Source: CAZSIA01 sp045126355
Lineage (GTDB): Bacteria; Bacillota_I; Bacilli_A; Acholeplasmatales; Anaeroplasmataceae
Direction of reading: 5' to 3'
Length of the DNA stretch: 24,410 nt
Assembly: GCA_045126355.1 (NCBI GenBank)
Contig: JBGVOE010000063.1
Coordinates: 1-24,410, forward strand
Shown: positions 8,625 to 16,379 of the stretch, piece by piece
Layout: each line of letters starts with the position of its first letter
Position numbering within the stretch: the stretch's first letter is position 1
The notes under the pieces: generated by a model
Database searches by the model: none
What the model was told of the DNA's origin: nothing
Seen by the model: the letters and a program-made list of their open reading frames with translations, nothing else
Made by a program: the position numbers and the translations under genes

Positions 8625-8651
8625 AAATCCGAAGTATTTTACCTCGGATTT
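8625..8651. terminator. Bidirectional terminator-like hairpin in IS copy A
   Basis: AAATCCGA (8625-8632) pairs with TCGGATTT (8644-8651). The stem continues through an A/C mismatch into GTA/TAC around a TTT loop. T runs follow on the plus strand and a shorter T/A tract on the minus strand. It lies between the terminal repeat and the transposase promoter of copy A. Copy B lacks this stretch. Confidence 0.55.
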
Positions 8652-8747
8652 TTATTATCATATACCCCTAAATAATTTTTTTGGGAAACTCAAAAATAAT
8701 TATTTTAAATATTTAAAAATATTTAATAAGCACTTATCGAATAACTA

Positions 8748-8780
8748 GAAAAAAACAACCCCGTAAAATCACGAGGTTGT
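8748..8780 (-). terminator. Rho-independent terminator of the starch-binding lipoprotein gene
   Basis: On the minus strand ACAACCTCGT (8780-8771) pairs with ACGGGGTTGT (8764-8755), one G-T wobble included, around the 6-base loop GATTTT. A T tract follows (8754-8748). It sits about 35 bases after the stop codon of the lipoprotein gene and before IS copy A, so this gene is a single transcription unit. Confidence 0.88.
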
Positions 8781-8815
8781 CTAAACACAAAAATAATTAT
8801 ATTAACTAATATTCA

Positions 8816-9898
8816 CTATTTTGTTGACCAAGTTTTAGATTGAACATCAAATAAGTTTGTACCGTCAGTTGGAACTTTTAAATCAGCTGTTTGTTGTGAC
8901 TTGTTGTTCCAGTTATTTCCTGAAGTATTTGGTTTCATATAAACGAAAATAATATTAGAAATACCTTCTGGAATTAATACTTCATAAATACCATCACCAT
9001 CAGAATCTTTCATATCAAACCATTGTTCTCCACCATCCCAAGTATAAACAGCATAGCGATCGTTTCCTTTTGTCCAAGCATCACCAGGTTTTAAATATAA
9101 AACTGTTCCTAAAGCATTAGTTGCTGCTTCTTCGGCTTCTGAAGCAGTCGCATAAGCTTGAGTAGATAAACCATAGAAATAATAATTTCCTTCTACAACA
9201 GTAATATCAGCAGTTTGAGAAGAACCATTATTAAAAATAATCATTAATCCATTTAAATCAGAAGCAGAAACTTCATATGAATACCATTTTTCACCAACTT
9301 CTGGTGCAGCTGTCATAGCAGCTCCTGGCCAAGAAGCAATTGGAGAAGTTGTCCAAGCATACGCATTAATAGTTCCCCAATCTTTTGAATTGTAATAGTA
9401 AACTGTAATAGTTGTAACTTTGTCAACTAACACTTCATTACATACTGTACAAGTTTGAGCACTAGCCCAAGATGCTTCAGCACCAGCTGTATGTCCTAAG
9501 GCTGCTACTTCTTTTTGTTCGACTAAAACTTCGTTACATACTGAGCAATGTTTTCCTTCTGTTAAACCACTATTTACACAATCAGCATCTACTGCAGAAT
9601 CAATCACTTCAGTATGTCCTAAAGCTGCACTTCCTGGACGTTCAGAAGTTTCACCACATTCACAAGTACCAATTTCAACTCCAGCTTCTGTACATGTAGG
9701 AGCTGTTTTAGTTGTCCACACAAAAGTATGAGTATGTTCAGGTTGATTATCTGTATTTCCTTCATTTGATGAAGCGTTATCACTAGTTTGATCACCAATC
9801 TCATCATCAGAAGAACCTCCAAAATCAAAAGCGCATGAACCTAATGAAAAAACAGCTAAAACGCAAACCAATAAAAATAAAATTTTACTTTTCTTCAT
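8816..9898 (-). CDS. Starch-binding-type lipoprotein (Cys-rich repeats, CBM26-like, C-terminal sugar-binding-like domain)
   Basis: A 360-aa predicted surface lipoprotein. The signal peptide ends in lipobox LGSC, with lipidation at Cys22. Residues 23-53 are an acidic, Ser/Asn-rich spacer. Residues 55-160 hold about three repeats of the type C...G...CxxC.E...AALGHT, as found in many Bacillota surface proteins. Residues 163-240 resemble a CBM26 starch-binding module, with aromatics Trp174, Trp182, Trp190 and Tyr206 (ITVYYYN, AYAWTT...WPGAAM, GLMIIFNNG). Residues 266-350 form a second domain (VLYLKPGDAWTKGNDRYAVYTW, DSDGDGIYEV, a NNWNN/QTADL/PTDG tail) that I associate with starch-active proteins, without a family name. 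There is no catalytic domain, so binding of starch or maltodextrin is the likely role. AGGAGG lies 5 bases from the ATG. Base composition looks richer in G+C than its neighbours, and it stands alone between two IS copies. Confidence 0.85.
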   Translation of the reverse strand: MKKSKILFLLVCVLAVFSLGSCAFDFGGSSDDEIGDQTSDNASSNEGNTDNQPEHTHTFVWTTKTAPTCTEAGVEIGTCECGETSERPGSAALGHTEVIDSAVDADCVNSGLTEGKHCSVCNEVLVEQKEVAALGHTAGAEASWASAQTCTVCNEVLVDKVTTITVYYYNSKDWGTINAYAWTTSPIASWPGAAMTAAPEVGEKWYSYEVSASDLNGLMIIFNNGSSQTADITVVEGNYYFYGLSTQAYATASEAEEAATNALGTVLYLKPGDAWTKGNDRYAVYTWDGGEQWFDMKDSDGDGIYEVLIPEGISNIIFVYMKPNTSGNNWNNKSQQTADLKVPTDGTNLFDVQSKTWSTK

Positions 9899-9935
9899 AT
9901 ATACCTCCTATAAATTTATTGTTTATTGTAAATTA

Positions 9936-9964
9936 ATTATACAATAATTTAGAAAAAACGACAA
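9936..9964 (-). promoter_or_regulatory. Sigma-A promoter of the starch-binding lipoprotein gene
   Basis: TTGTCG (9964-9959), a 17-base spacer and TATAAT (9941-9936) on the minus strand. The leader to the ATG at 9898 is about 30 bases and contains AGGAGG. The -35 box is about 20 bases from the end of IS copy B, so the promoter belongs to the gene and not to the IS. Confidence 0.75.
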
Positions 9965-10039
9965 GATAAATTAATAATTTTAAAATTTGAGTTTCCCCAT
10001 TTTTTATTTCATACAATTTTGGCTTATTTTTTAGTTAAA

Positions 10040-11328
10040 CTAAATTATGTTATATCTTACACCCATAACTGTCCATAAATCACGTATTCGTTTTTGTGGT
10101 TTTGGATATAATATTTTCATTATTGCATCACTAAAAAAAGATATTACTGTTTTAATACCATCACTAATTCTATATAACCAAAATTTAACTTCTCTTTTTA
10201 AATGAGTCGTAATTTTTCTTGTTGATTTACCATAAACTTTCATATTAACAACATTACTGAAAAACATAGCTATGGTTAATATTTTATTTAAAGTTTGAAT
10301 TCTTTTATATCTTCTAACCATTACTTTTTCTAGTTTAAATTGTTGTTTTTTGTATTTAAAATTTTCTTCAATTTTCCATCTCATATATAATCTCTAACAA
10401 CTTGTAAAACGGCGTTTTTACCAACAGCAATTCTAGAAGTAATTAAAACCACATACGCTTCATTTAATGTTTTTTCATCTAATGCATAACCTTTTACTAT
10501 AATTAGTGAAAGTGGGACATCACTTAATTCCTTAACATCACTATTTTTAATTCTAATATTAAAAACACTAACTTTTAAATTATTATTTTTGCCATTAATT
10601 GTAGTGTTAAATTTATAGAATCCTTTATGTTTTTTAGCCAAATCTCAAATTGTTGTCTTCTTATCATCTACATATACTGTTCTGTTAAGATATTTAGCTC
10701 TAATATAAAATCACAGCCTAATTTAGCCATTTTTTCCATCAATATAGCTCCATCATATCCCCTATCACAGACAAATGTTCCATTTCCATAAGTATTAAAT
10801 ACTGTACTGATATGTTTTATCCATAATTCATTATCAAATAAATATTATTCGTCTTTACTCGATTTTAATTCAGAAACCAAACTAATTGATTGATTACAAT
10901 TATCAATAGTAGTTATTTTATTGATTTGATAACCAAACTTTATCTTATGAGAGTCTGAACCATCTAAAACAAAACCTAAATTCTCAAAATTTTTTTTCAT
11001 CTTTTACAATATCACTTCTATCAACAAAATATAATTTCCTACTATTAATATATGGTTAAATTAATTCTGTATAATTGACATTTATGACACTTTCGATTTT
11101 ATCGAAAGTATCCAAATGTCTTTCTAAACGTTCCACACCTTTGTTGATATTACAATTTCTTGTGGAGCGAACTACATCAGATAAATTAATAGAATTATGA
11201 GTTAAAATTCCAGTGAACATATCACACATAAAATGTGTATCCACTTTTCCCAATCCATTAGTAATATTTTTAACAAAATCTGCAATATCATCTTTTAAAT
11301 AATCGTTTAATATGTTATGATTTCTCAT
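10040..11328 (-). pseudogene. Transposase, IS copy B (IS4 superfamily, disrupted)
   Basis: Nearly full length, about 430 codons from ATG 11328 to TAG 10040. Parts recognised in order: N-terminal helical region (90 residues intact, NLSDVVRSTRNCN...ERLERHLDTFDKI); VDRSDIVK with the first catalytic Asp; DGSDSHKIKFGY; FVCDRGYDGAILM with the second Asp; ILELK; and the signature Y-x2-R-x3-E-x6-K around RWKIEENFKYKK, which defines the IS4 group. Lesions: AAA to TAA near 11054, a +1 shift at TTT-TGA near 10988, GAA to TAA near 10847, TGA near 10643, and a one-base loss near 10385 that splits the YREK motif. Two of the pieces read as open frames (10040-10384 and 10381-10641) but are fragments, not genes. 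Confidence 0.88.
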
Positions 11329-11330
11329 GT

Positions 11331-11391
11331 AAAAAGACCTCGGGTATTAATTATTTTCGCAACTTTATTATACCATTTTATAGGTCTTTTT
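11331..11391 (-). promoter_or_regulatory. IS copy B transposase promoter inside a fold-back inverted repeat
   Basis: The arms AAAAAGACCT (11391-11382) and AGGTCTTTTT (11340-11331) on the minus strand are exact complements and flank a TATAAT -10 box (11372-11367). The downstream arm contains GAGG, the ribosome binding site for the ATG at 11328. Only transcripts entering from outside would carry both arms. The loop sequence differs slightly from copy A while the arms are identical. Confidence 0.6.
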
Positions 11392-11440
11392 TTACTATAT
11401 TGAGGCATAAACCACTAAATAAATTTTAGGGAAACTCAAA

Positions 11441-11481
11441 AAAAAATAAAAAGAAACCATTGAAATTAATCAACAGTTTCT
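11441..11481 (-). terminator. Rho-independent terminator of the thiamine operon
   Basis: On the minus strand AGAAAC (11481-11476) pairs with GTTTCT (11457-11452), with an inner TTGA/TCAA stem, followed by a T-rich tract (11451-11441). It begins 11 bases after the thiT stop codon. IS copy B starts exactly where the T tract ends. Confidence 0.75.
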
Positions 11482-11491
11482 ATAATTAATT

Positions 11492-12067
11492 TTATTTTTC
11501 TAACAAAAATAAACTTTTAAATTTTAATGAAAGTAAGAATGCGGATACTGCACAAACTATGATTGTAGGAATCATATAACCACCATTATAACCAATTGAA
11601 TAAATTACACGTTCTAAAAATGGTTGTCCTTCAAATTCTGGCCAATATAATACACCTGATAAAAAGTGAATAAAATATTTAATAAATCCTGATAAGATTG
11701 TAGTTAATGTTATTAATAATGTTGAATTTACTTTTTTAAATAACGGCTTAACAAAGCCAACTAATCCAATCAACATATAACAGAAAACATAATCTAATCC
11801 AATTTGGAAAATACTGTTATACCAAGTATCAGATACAGTATAAAAACCATCTGTTAAGTCAAGTAGTCCAATAATAAGACCACAACATACTCCAGCTCCT
11901 ACTCCTCTTCTTAAACTTATTATTACTACCGCTACTAGTGCGAAACTAATACTTCCACCAAATGGAAAGAATCCACTATAAAGTGAGGCTAATAAGTCTA
12001 AAACAAAGCCGATTGCGGCAAAAATTGCTATTTCTGCCATTGTAATAATTTTAATTTTGTTTTTCAT
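11492..12067 (-). CDS. thiT: Thiamine transporter ThiT (ECF S-component)
   Basis: Membrane substrate-binding subunit that captures thiamine and works with the shared energy-coupling module (EcfA, EcfA', EcfT) encoded elsewhere. The 191-aa protein has about six hydrophobic segments. It carries the N-terminal AEIAIFAAIGFVLDL helix, the GGSISFALVAVVIISLRRG stretch and GLIIGLLDLTDG followed by GLDYVFCYMLIGLVG, as seen in Bacillota ThiT proteins. AAGGAG is eight bases before the ATG. The gene begins 5 bases after thiamine pyrophosphokinase and both lie behind a TPP riboswitch, which supports thiamine as the substrate. Confidence 0.93.
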   Translation of the reverse strand: MKNKIKIITMAEIAIFAAIGFVLDLLASLYSGFFPFGGSISFALVAVVIISLRRGVGAGVCCGLIIGLLDLTDGFYTVSDTWYNSIFQIGLDYVFCYMLIGLVGFVKPLFKKVNSTLLITLTTILSGFIKYFIHFLSGVLYWPEFEGQPFLERVIYSIGYNGGYMIPTIIVCAVSAFLLSLKFKSLFLLEK

Positions 12068-12072
12068 TTAAG

Positions 12073-12672
12073 CTACTCCTTCGTTTTAATTAATAATAGT
12101 CTGCCTGAAGAATATGTAACATAACCAATACTATCAATTTCATTAGAAACACAAAGGCCACTTTGATGAGATAAATTATGGTTTATTAAATTGTATTTAA
12201 AACCACTTAAAGTTAGATTAGCCACATCCTCTAAGGCAAAAAAACTATAATATTTGTATTCATCCTTAGGAAGTTCTAATCCACTTCTACACTCCATAAC
12301 CATAGTATTTTCATCAATTATTACTAAATTTTCAAATTCATATAAGAGTTTTAAATTTGCTACAAAGTGATCAATACGAGACCCACTTATTCCACCTAAA
12401 AGGTAAAGATTATCATACTCTTTAAACATTCTTAATGCATAAAAAGTATCTGTTTCATCTTTAATTGGATTTAATTTAATAACGTTTGTATAACTTTCTA
12501 ATGTCCTTAATTCTTGCGCGCAAATAGAATCAAAATCACCAACAGCATAATCTAGTTTAACATTTGATAAATAAGCAACATATGCTCCTCTATCAATTCC
12601 TATAACTACACTATTTGTAAAATCATACTTAGTTAAATCAACGTTATTTCCAATTATAAAATAAACATCCAT
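12073..12672 (-). CDS. thiN: Thiamine pyrophosphokinase
   Basis: Transfers pyrophosphate from ATP to thiamine, making the cofactor thiamine diphosphate. Family motifs: GIDRGAYVAYL near residue 25, LDYAVGDFDSI near residue 60, KDETDTFYAL near residue 90 and GGISGSRIDHFVANL near residue 115; the acidic residues of DFDS and DETD bind Mg-ATP in known structures. The C-terminal thiamine-binding sheet ends in YVTYSSGRLLLIKT. Length 199 aa is slightly short but complete. AAAGGAG lies about 10 bases before the ATG. With thiT downstream it forms a salvage unit: import of thiamine, then activation. Confidence 0.95.
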   Translation of the reverse strand: MDVYFIIGNNVDLTKYDFTNSVVIGIDRGAYVAYLSNVKLDYAVGDFDSICAQELRTLESYTNVIKLNPIKDETDTFYALRMFKEYDNLYLLGGISGSRIDHFVANLKLLYEFENLVIIDENTMVMECRSGLELPKDEYKYYSFFALEDVANLTLSGFKYNLINHNLSHQSGLCVSNEIDSIGYVTYSSGRLLLIKTKE

Positions 12673-12692
12673 CTCAAATTTTCTCCTTTATA

Positions 12693-12729
12693 AAAAAATA
12701 AAAACTCTTCTAGAATAAGCAAAAAGAGT
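12693..12729 (-). terminator. Riboswitch-linked terminator (expression platform)
   Basis: ACTCTT (12729-12724) pairs with AAGAGT (12709-12704) on the minus strand, and the stem is followed by a T-rich run down to 12693. It lies between the TPP aptamer and the thiN start. TPP binding would be expected to favour this terminator and switch the operon off; the competing antiterminator was not mapped. Confidence 0.72.
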
Positions 12730-12747
12730 AGATGAAAAATAAATATT

Positions 12748-12827
12748 TTCCTACGCTAGCATTATCTAGATCAGGTTAAGGGTCGTTAACTAAATAACCT
12801 CTCAGCCAAAAAAGCTCCCCTGTTATG
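12748..12827 (-). ncRNA. TPP riboswitch aptamer (THI element)
   Basis: On the minus strand the conserved blocks read AGGGGAGC, then TTGGCTGAGAGG, GACCCTTAACCTGATCTAG and ATAATGCTAGCGTAGGAA. These are the hallmark sequences of the thi-box: P1 start, J3/2 CUGAGA binding the pyrimidine ring, P4/P5 ACCUGAUC and the GCGUAGGAA closing strand. It precedes thiamine pyrophosphokinase and ThiT on the same strand, with a terminator in between, so it is a transcriptional off-switch responding to thiamine diphosphate. Confidence 0.97.
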
Positions 12828-12838
12828 AATACATTTAT

Positions 12839-12844
12839 ATTATA
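12839..12844 (-). promoter_or_regulatory. -10 box of the thiamine operon promoter
   Basis: TATAAT on the minus strand, about 12 bases before the first conserved riboswitch base. Seventeen bases further upstream is TGGAAA, a poor -35 match, so only the -10 box is called. Confidence 0.45.
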
Positions 12845-12904
12845 AACTAAATTTTCAATATTTTCCACAAAAAGATTATATTTATTAAAAATTTGACCAA
12901 AATA

Positions 12905-12933
12905 TTAACGAAACATTAATAATGTGTTAAAAT
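12905..12933 (+). promoter_or_regulatory. Probable promoter of recU-ponA
   Basis: TTAACG (12905-12910), a 17-base spacer and TAAAAT (12928-12933). Another -35-like TTGACC lies just upstream but has no good -10 partner. The leader to the recU ATG (12951) would be only about 11 bases, with GGTGAT as the ribosome site. Confidence 0.42.
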
Positions 12934-12950
12934 AGTTATGGTGATTAGAT

Positions 12951-13529
12951 ATGATAAATTTCCCAATAAAAAAAGCTCCTTCATTAGTTAAAAATGAAAA
13001 AAATATTAAAAAAGCAAACCTTGGTATGTTATTAGAAGAAATGATAAATGACACTAATACATACTACTTAAATAAAGGAGTTGCGGTTATACACAAAAAA
13101 CCAATACCAATTCAAATTGTAAAAGTAAATTATCCCTCACGTTGTGAGGCTATAATAACAGAGGCTTATTATAAGACTCCTTCTACTACTGACTATAATG
13201 GAGTCTACAGAGGAAAATATATTGACTTTGAAGCTAAAGAAACAAATAATCTTACTTCCTTTAGCCTAAACAATATACACGCTCATCAAGTAGAACATTT
13301 AAAACAAATTGTATCTCATGGTGGAATTGGCTTTTTAATTGTTTACTTTAAAAAACATGATGAAGTATTTCTTCTACCATATGAAGTCTTAGAAGGATAT
13401 TGGGAAAAACGTAATATAGAACGTAAAAGTATTCCTTATGAAGTATTTAAGGAAAAAGGATATCTAATTAAAGTTAGTTATATTCCTAGACTAGATTATC
13501 TAAAGGTATTAGATGAAGTCTATTTTTAA
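12951..13529 (+). CDS. recU: Holliday junction resolvase RecU
   Basis: Cuts four-way DNA junctions made during recombinational repair and helps chromosome segregation. The resolvase core is clear: NLGMLLEEMIND near the N-terminus, PSTTDYNGVYRGKYIDFEAKE with catalytic residues Asp81, Glu94 and Lys96, in the spacing of Bacillus Asp88, Glu101 and Lys103, and HQVEHLKQIVSHGGIGFLIV. Length 192 aa is typical. It overlaps the following PBP gene by 17 bases; recU beside a class A PBP is a well-known Bacillota pairing. It is divergent from the thiamine operon. Confidence 0.96.
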   Translation: MINFPIKKAPSLVKNEKNIKKANLGMLLEEMINDTNTYYLNKGVAVIHKKPIPIQIVKVNYPSRCEAIITEAYYKTPSTTDYNGVYRGKYIDFEAKETNNLTSFSLNNIHAHQVEHLKQIVSHGGIGFLIVYFKKHDEVFLLPYEVLEGYWEKRNIERKSIPYEVFKEKGYLIKVSYIPRLDYLKVLDEVYF

Positions 13530-15495
13530 AAAAATATTTTTAGTATTATTAATTTTAATGACTATTTTAAATACATTTATTAGTGTTTATATGATTATCT
13601 TATGGAATAATGTTAAGCTTGATGATTTAAGTAAACTATATCCCACAGCTAATACAACTATCTATGATAAAAATGGTAATTTAATAGCCAATTTATCAAA
13701 CATCTATACTGATTATGCTCCATATGAAAGTATACCTGAAGTTTTAATAAACGCTTTTATAAGTATTGAAGATAGTCGTTTTTTTTCGCACCATGGACTT
13801 GATTATGAAGCAATCGCTAGAAGTATAGTAGCTAATATAAAAGATCAAGAATTTTCACAAGGTGCTTCTACTATTACTCAACAATTAATCAAAAATGTTT
13901 ATTTATCAAATGAAAAAACAATTGAAAGAAAAATCAATGAAGCAATCCTATCTTTAAAATTAGAACACATCTTAAGTAAAGAAGATATATTAAGTAGTTA
14001 TTTATCTAATGTTTTATTTGGCGGTAGAATTTACGGTGTTAAAATGGCAAGTAAATATTATTTTAATAAAGAATTAGCTGATATTACTTTAAAAGAAGCT
14101 TCAATGTTAGCTGGATTAGTTCAAATGCCAAACTACTATAATCCATTTACTAATTATGAAGCTGCCCAAAACAGGAGAAACATTGTATTAAAAGCAATGT
14201 TAAATGAAGGCTATATTGATGAAGAAACTTACGAAAATACAATTAATATCGAATTATCATCTTATTTAAACAAAGGACAAATAAATGAAAACATTGGAAT
14301 TTATGCCTCATACATTGACTATGTTAGCTATGAAGCAATAACTAAATATAATATCGACTTCTACTCCTCTGATTTAAAAATACAAATAAATGTCGATAGC
14401 AATATTCAAAAAATGATATATCAAATTATGAATAATAACTACAATCATTTTAAAGATGAATATCTAAAATGTGGGATTGTTGTTTTAGATCCTAAAGCCG
14501 CAGAAATCTTAGCTATCTCAGGTACTAGAGAGGTTGGAATGAGAAACTTAAATTATGCAACCGAAGTCCTGCATCAACCCGCATCTACTATAAAACCAAT
14601 TCTGTCATATGCTCCGGCTATCGAATATCTAAATTTTCAACCTCAAACACAAATTCTCGATGAACCATATAGATATCAAAATGGAATGTTGGTAAATAAC
14701 TGGGATAATCGTTATTTAGGAAATATTAGCCTAAGATACGCACTAGCTAATAGTCGTAATGTTCCAGCTATAAAACTATATAACGAAGTCGGAAGTAAGC
14801 TTGCTTGGAAATTTGCGAGTAGTGTTGGATTAGAAAACAGAGATAACTATTCATATGAAGCAATGGCAATTGGAGGATTTAGTAAAGGATTTACGGTATT
14901 AGAAATGGCAAATGCATATTTAACATTTCCTAATATGGGTAAATATAAGAAAGCTAGTTCAATAAATAATATAAAAACAAATAATACTCTATATAAAAAT
15001 GAAGATAAATTTCATCAAGTATTAAGTGAGGAGTCAGCCTTTTTAATTAATGATATCTTACATGACGTGCTAAAATATACAAATTATGATTTAAAAAATA
15101 CATTTCTATCTAGTAAAACAGGTCAATCAAATTATGATTATAATACTAGAATGAAATATAATATTCCCGCTAACGCCACTAAAGATAGTTGGGTTATTGG
15201 ATATACTCCCGATTTATTAGTAGCTGTATGGTGTGGTTATGAAGATATTAAGAAAGGTTTATATTTAACACCAAAAACTAAAGATATTCCACTTAATATC
15301 GTAAAAATGATTTTAGATGAATTTGCACCTGATAGTAAGGGTTATAAAGTACCAAATAATCTAAAAAGAATGAATGTTGAAGTCATTAACGGTCTTATAT
15401 ATCATGCAAACAACAATAAAAATAGTGTTAGTGATTATTTCTTTAAAGGATATACTCCCTTAAATAGAGATAACTTAGACTTAGATATAGTATAA
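13513..15495 (+). CDS. ponA: Class A penicillin-binding protein (transglycosylase/transpeptidase)
   Basis: Polymerises and cross-links peptidoglycan at the outer face of the membrane. One membrane anchor spans residues 7-30. The GT51 glycosyltransferase domain (about 60-235) has the catalytic EDSRFFSHHG (Glu86), GASTITQQLIKN and YYFNKELADITLKEASMLAGL. The transpeptidase domain (about 315-610) has SxxK at Ser358-Lys361 (ASTIKP), SxN at Ser414-Asn416 (SRN) and KTG at 535-537. All catalytic residues are present. At 660 aa it lacks the long C-terminal tails of some relatives. The start overlaps the end of recU, with AAGG six bases upstream, indicating translational coupling. Confidence 0.95.
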   Translation: MKSIFKKIFLVLLILMTILNTFISVYMIILWNNVKLDDLSKLYPTANTTIYDKNGNLIANLSNIYTDYAPYESIPEVLINAFISIEDSRFFSHHGLDYEAIARSIVANIKDQEFSQGASTITQQLIKNVYLSNEKTIERKINEAILSLKLEHILSKEDILSSYLSNVLFGGRIYGVKMASKYYFNKELADITLKEASMLAGLVQMPNYYNPFTNYEAAQNRRNIVLKAMLNEGYIDEETYENTINIELSSYLNKGQINENIGIYASYIDYVSYEAITKYNIDFYSSDLKIQINVDSNIQKMIYQIMNNNYNHFKDEYLKCGIVVLDPKAAEILAISGTREVGMRNLNYATEVLHQPASTIKPILSYAPAIEYLNFQPQTQILDEPYRYQNGMLVNNWDNRYLGNISLRYALANSRNVPAIKLYNEVGSKLAWKFASSVGLENRDNYSYEAMAIGGFSKGFTVLEMANAYLTFPNMGKYKKASSINNIKTNNTLYKNEDKFHQVLSEESAFLINDILHDVLKYTNYDLKNTFLSSKTGQSNYDYNTRMKYNIPANATKDSWVIGYTPDLLVAVWCGYEDIKKGLYLTPKTKDIPLNIVKMILDEFAPDSKGYKVPNNLKRMNVEVINGLIYHANNNKNSVSDYFFKGYTPLNRDNLDLDIV

Positions 15496-15551
15496 ATTAC
15501 CAGCTAAAATATAATTAATTTTTTATATAATCCTACTAAGGAGTTGTTAAA

Positions 15552-16379
15552 ATGAAAAAATTATACATTATATTAAATCTGGTTTTTTTATTTTTTATAT
15601 CAGGTTGTGTTGATGATGAAGAAATAATTAAAGATATAATTAATGAAGAAATAATAGGTGAGGTATTAGATACTAAAAACAAAATATTTTTAAATGTTAT
15701 AGATAAAGATAAAATGTATGTACCACTAGAAAAAGATGGCGAGGAAATCAAATGGGAATACGATTCAAAATATCTATCTTTAGAAGGTAATCAATTTGAA
15801 GTAAAAAAAGATGGGATAGTTATGTTAAGTGCGACTTATCAAAACAAAATCCATCTATATAGTATTACAATTAAAAATGATACTATTACTAATACAGTTC
15901 AATATGATTTAAAGTTTTATTATCAATTTATAAAAGATAGTAAAAAAATAGGTAAAAAAATTAAACCAAATAAAATTGTATTTCACAATACCGCAAATAC
16001 CGCACCAGCTATTAACGAAATAAAATGGTTAAATAGTAAAGATAACACTTCTACTACATCATTTCACTTCGCTGTTGATGAAAGTGGAGTATATCAAGCA
16101 GTTCCAACTAATTACGCAACCTACCACGCAGGTGATTTTAATATAAATAATAGTTCAATCGGAATTGAGATAGCGGAATCAAAATTAGCCAATATAGAAG
16201 AAAAAGATAACGGAATCAAAAACGCAACACTATTAATCGTTCTTTTAATGAACTACTATGATATTGATATCGAAAATGTAATTACGCACTATGATTCAAG
16301 TGGTAAATACTGTCCTCATGATATCTTTGATAGATATGGCTTAGAAAATTTTTATAATGACATAAAAAAGCTAGTTTAA
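15552..16379 (+). CDS. Lipoprotein N-acetylmuramoyl-L-alanine amidase (Amidase_2, T7-lysozyme type)
   Basis: Hydrolyses the bond between MurNAc and L-Ala in peptidoglycan. The signal peptide ends in lipobox ISGC, with lipidation at Cys19. Residues 45-110 form a beta-rich, Ig-like spacer (YVPLEKDGEEIKWEYD). Residues 138-275 are the amidase domain: VFHNTA (His145), SFHFAVDESG, HAGDFN..SSIGIEI, and THYDSSGKYCPHD, where His246, Lys252 and Cys254 have the same spacing as His122, Lys128 and Cys130 of T7 lysozyme. So zinc ligands and catalytic Lys are intact. AAGGAG lies eight bases before the ATG and a TATAAT (15526-15531) lies upstream without a good -35, so co-transcription with the PBP (56-base gap) is possible. 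Its last 9 bases overlap the convergent SpoIIIE-like gene. Confidence 0.92.
   Translation: MKKLYIILNLVFLFFISGCVDDEEIIKDIINEEIIGEVLDTKNKIFLNVIDKDKMYVPLEKDGEEIKWEYDSKYLSLEGNQFEVKKDGIVMLSATYQNKIHLYSITIKNDTITNTVQYDLKFYYQFIKDSKKIGKKIKPNKIVFHNTANTAPAINEIKWLNSKDNTSTTSFHFAVDESGVYQAVPTNYATYHAGDFNINNSSIGIEIAESKLANIEEKDNGIKNATLLIVLLMNYYDIDIENVITHYDSSGKYCPHDIFDRYGLENFYNDIKKLV

Larger units (their letters stand above)
7553..8694 (-). mobile_element. Degenerate IS4-type insertion sequence, copy A
   Basis: Bounded by an imperfect terminal inverted repeat: TTTGAGTTTCACC at 7553-7565 and GGGAAACTCAAA at 8683-8694. It is about 1.14 kb and closely similar along its length to copy B (9986-11440). Relative to copy B it lacks about 350 bases inside the transposase gene; the join lies in an AAGTA stretch present at both deletion edges in copy B, near 8000. 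It also has about 40 bases more near the right end, holding the hairpin at 8625-8651. A target duplication cannot be read because both flanks are A/T tracts. The left end abuts the mgtE promoter. Confidence 0.85.
9986..11440 (-). mobile_element. Degenerate IS4-type insertion sequence, copy B
   Basis: About 1.45 kb, a normal full length for an IS4-family element. Terminal inverted repeats are TTTGAGTTTCCC at 9986-9997 and GGGAAACTCAAA at 11429-11440. It has the same orientation as copy A. The transposase gene occupies nearly all of it but is broken in several places. The left end lies about 20 bases upstream of the lipoprotein promoter, and the right end touches the A tract that serves as the terminator tail of thiT. 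No clean target duplication can be read because the flanks are A/T tracts. Confidence 0.88.

Noticed and set aside
9619..9828. Minus-strand frame of 69 codons inside the lipoprotein gene
   Set aside because: It is an out-of-frame shadow of the Cys-rich repeat region; composition is Leu/Val-rich by chance and there is no start signal.
10040..10641. Two small genes (114 and 86 codons) on the minus strand
   Set aside because: Together with the 90-codon frame at 11056-11328 they form one broken IS4 transposase; copy A shows the junction near 10385 was originally continuous.
10641..10646. TGA read as tryptophan in the IS transposase
   Set aside because: The housekeeping genes are open with TGG for Trp and no internal TGA, and the transposase also carries TAA stops and frameshifts, so decay explains it.
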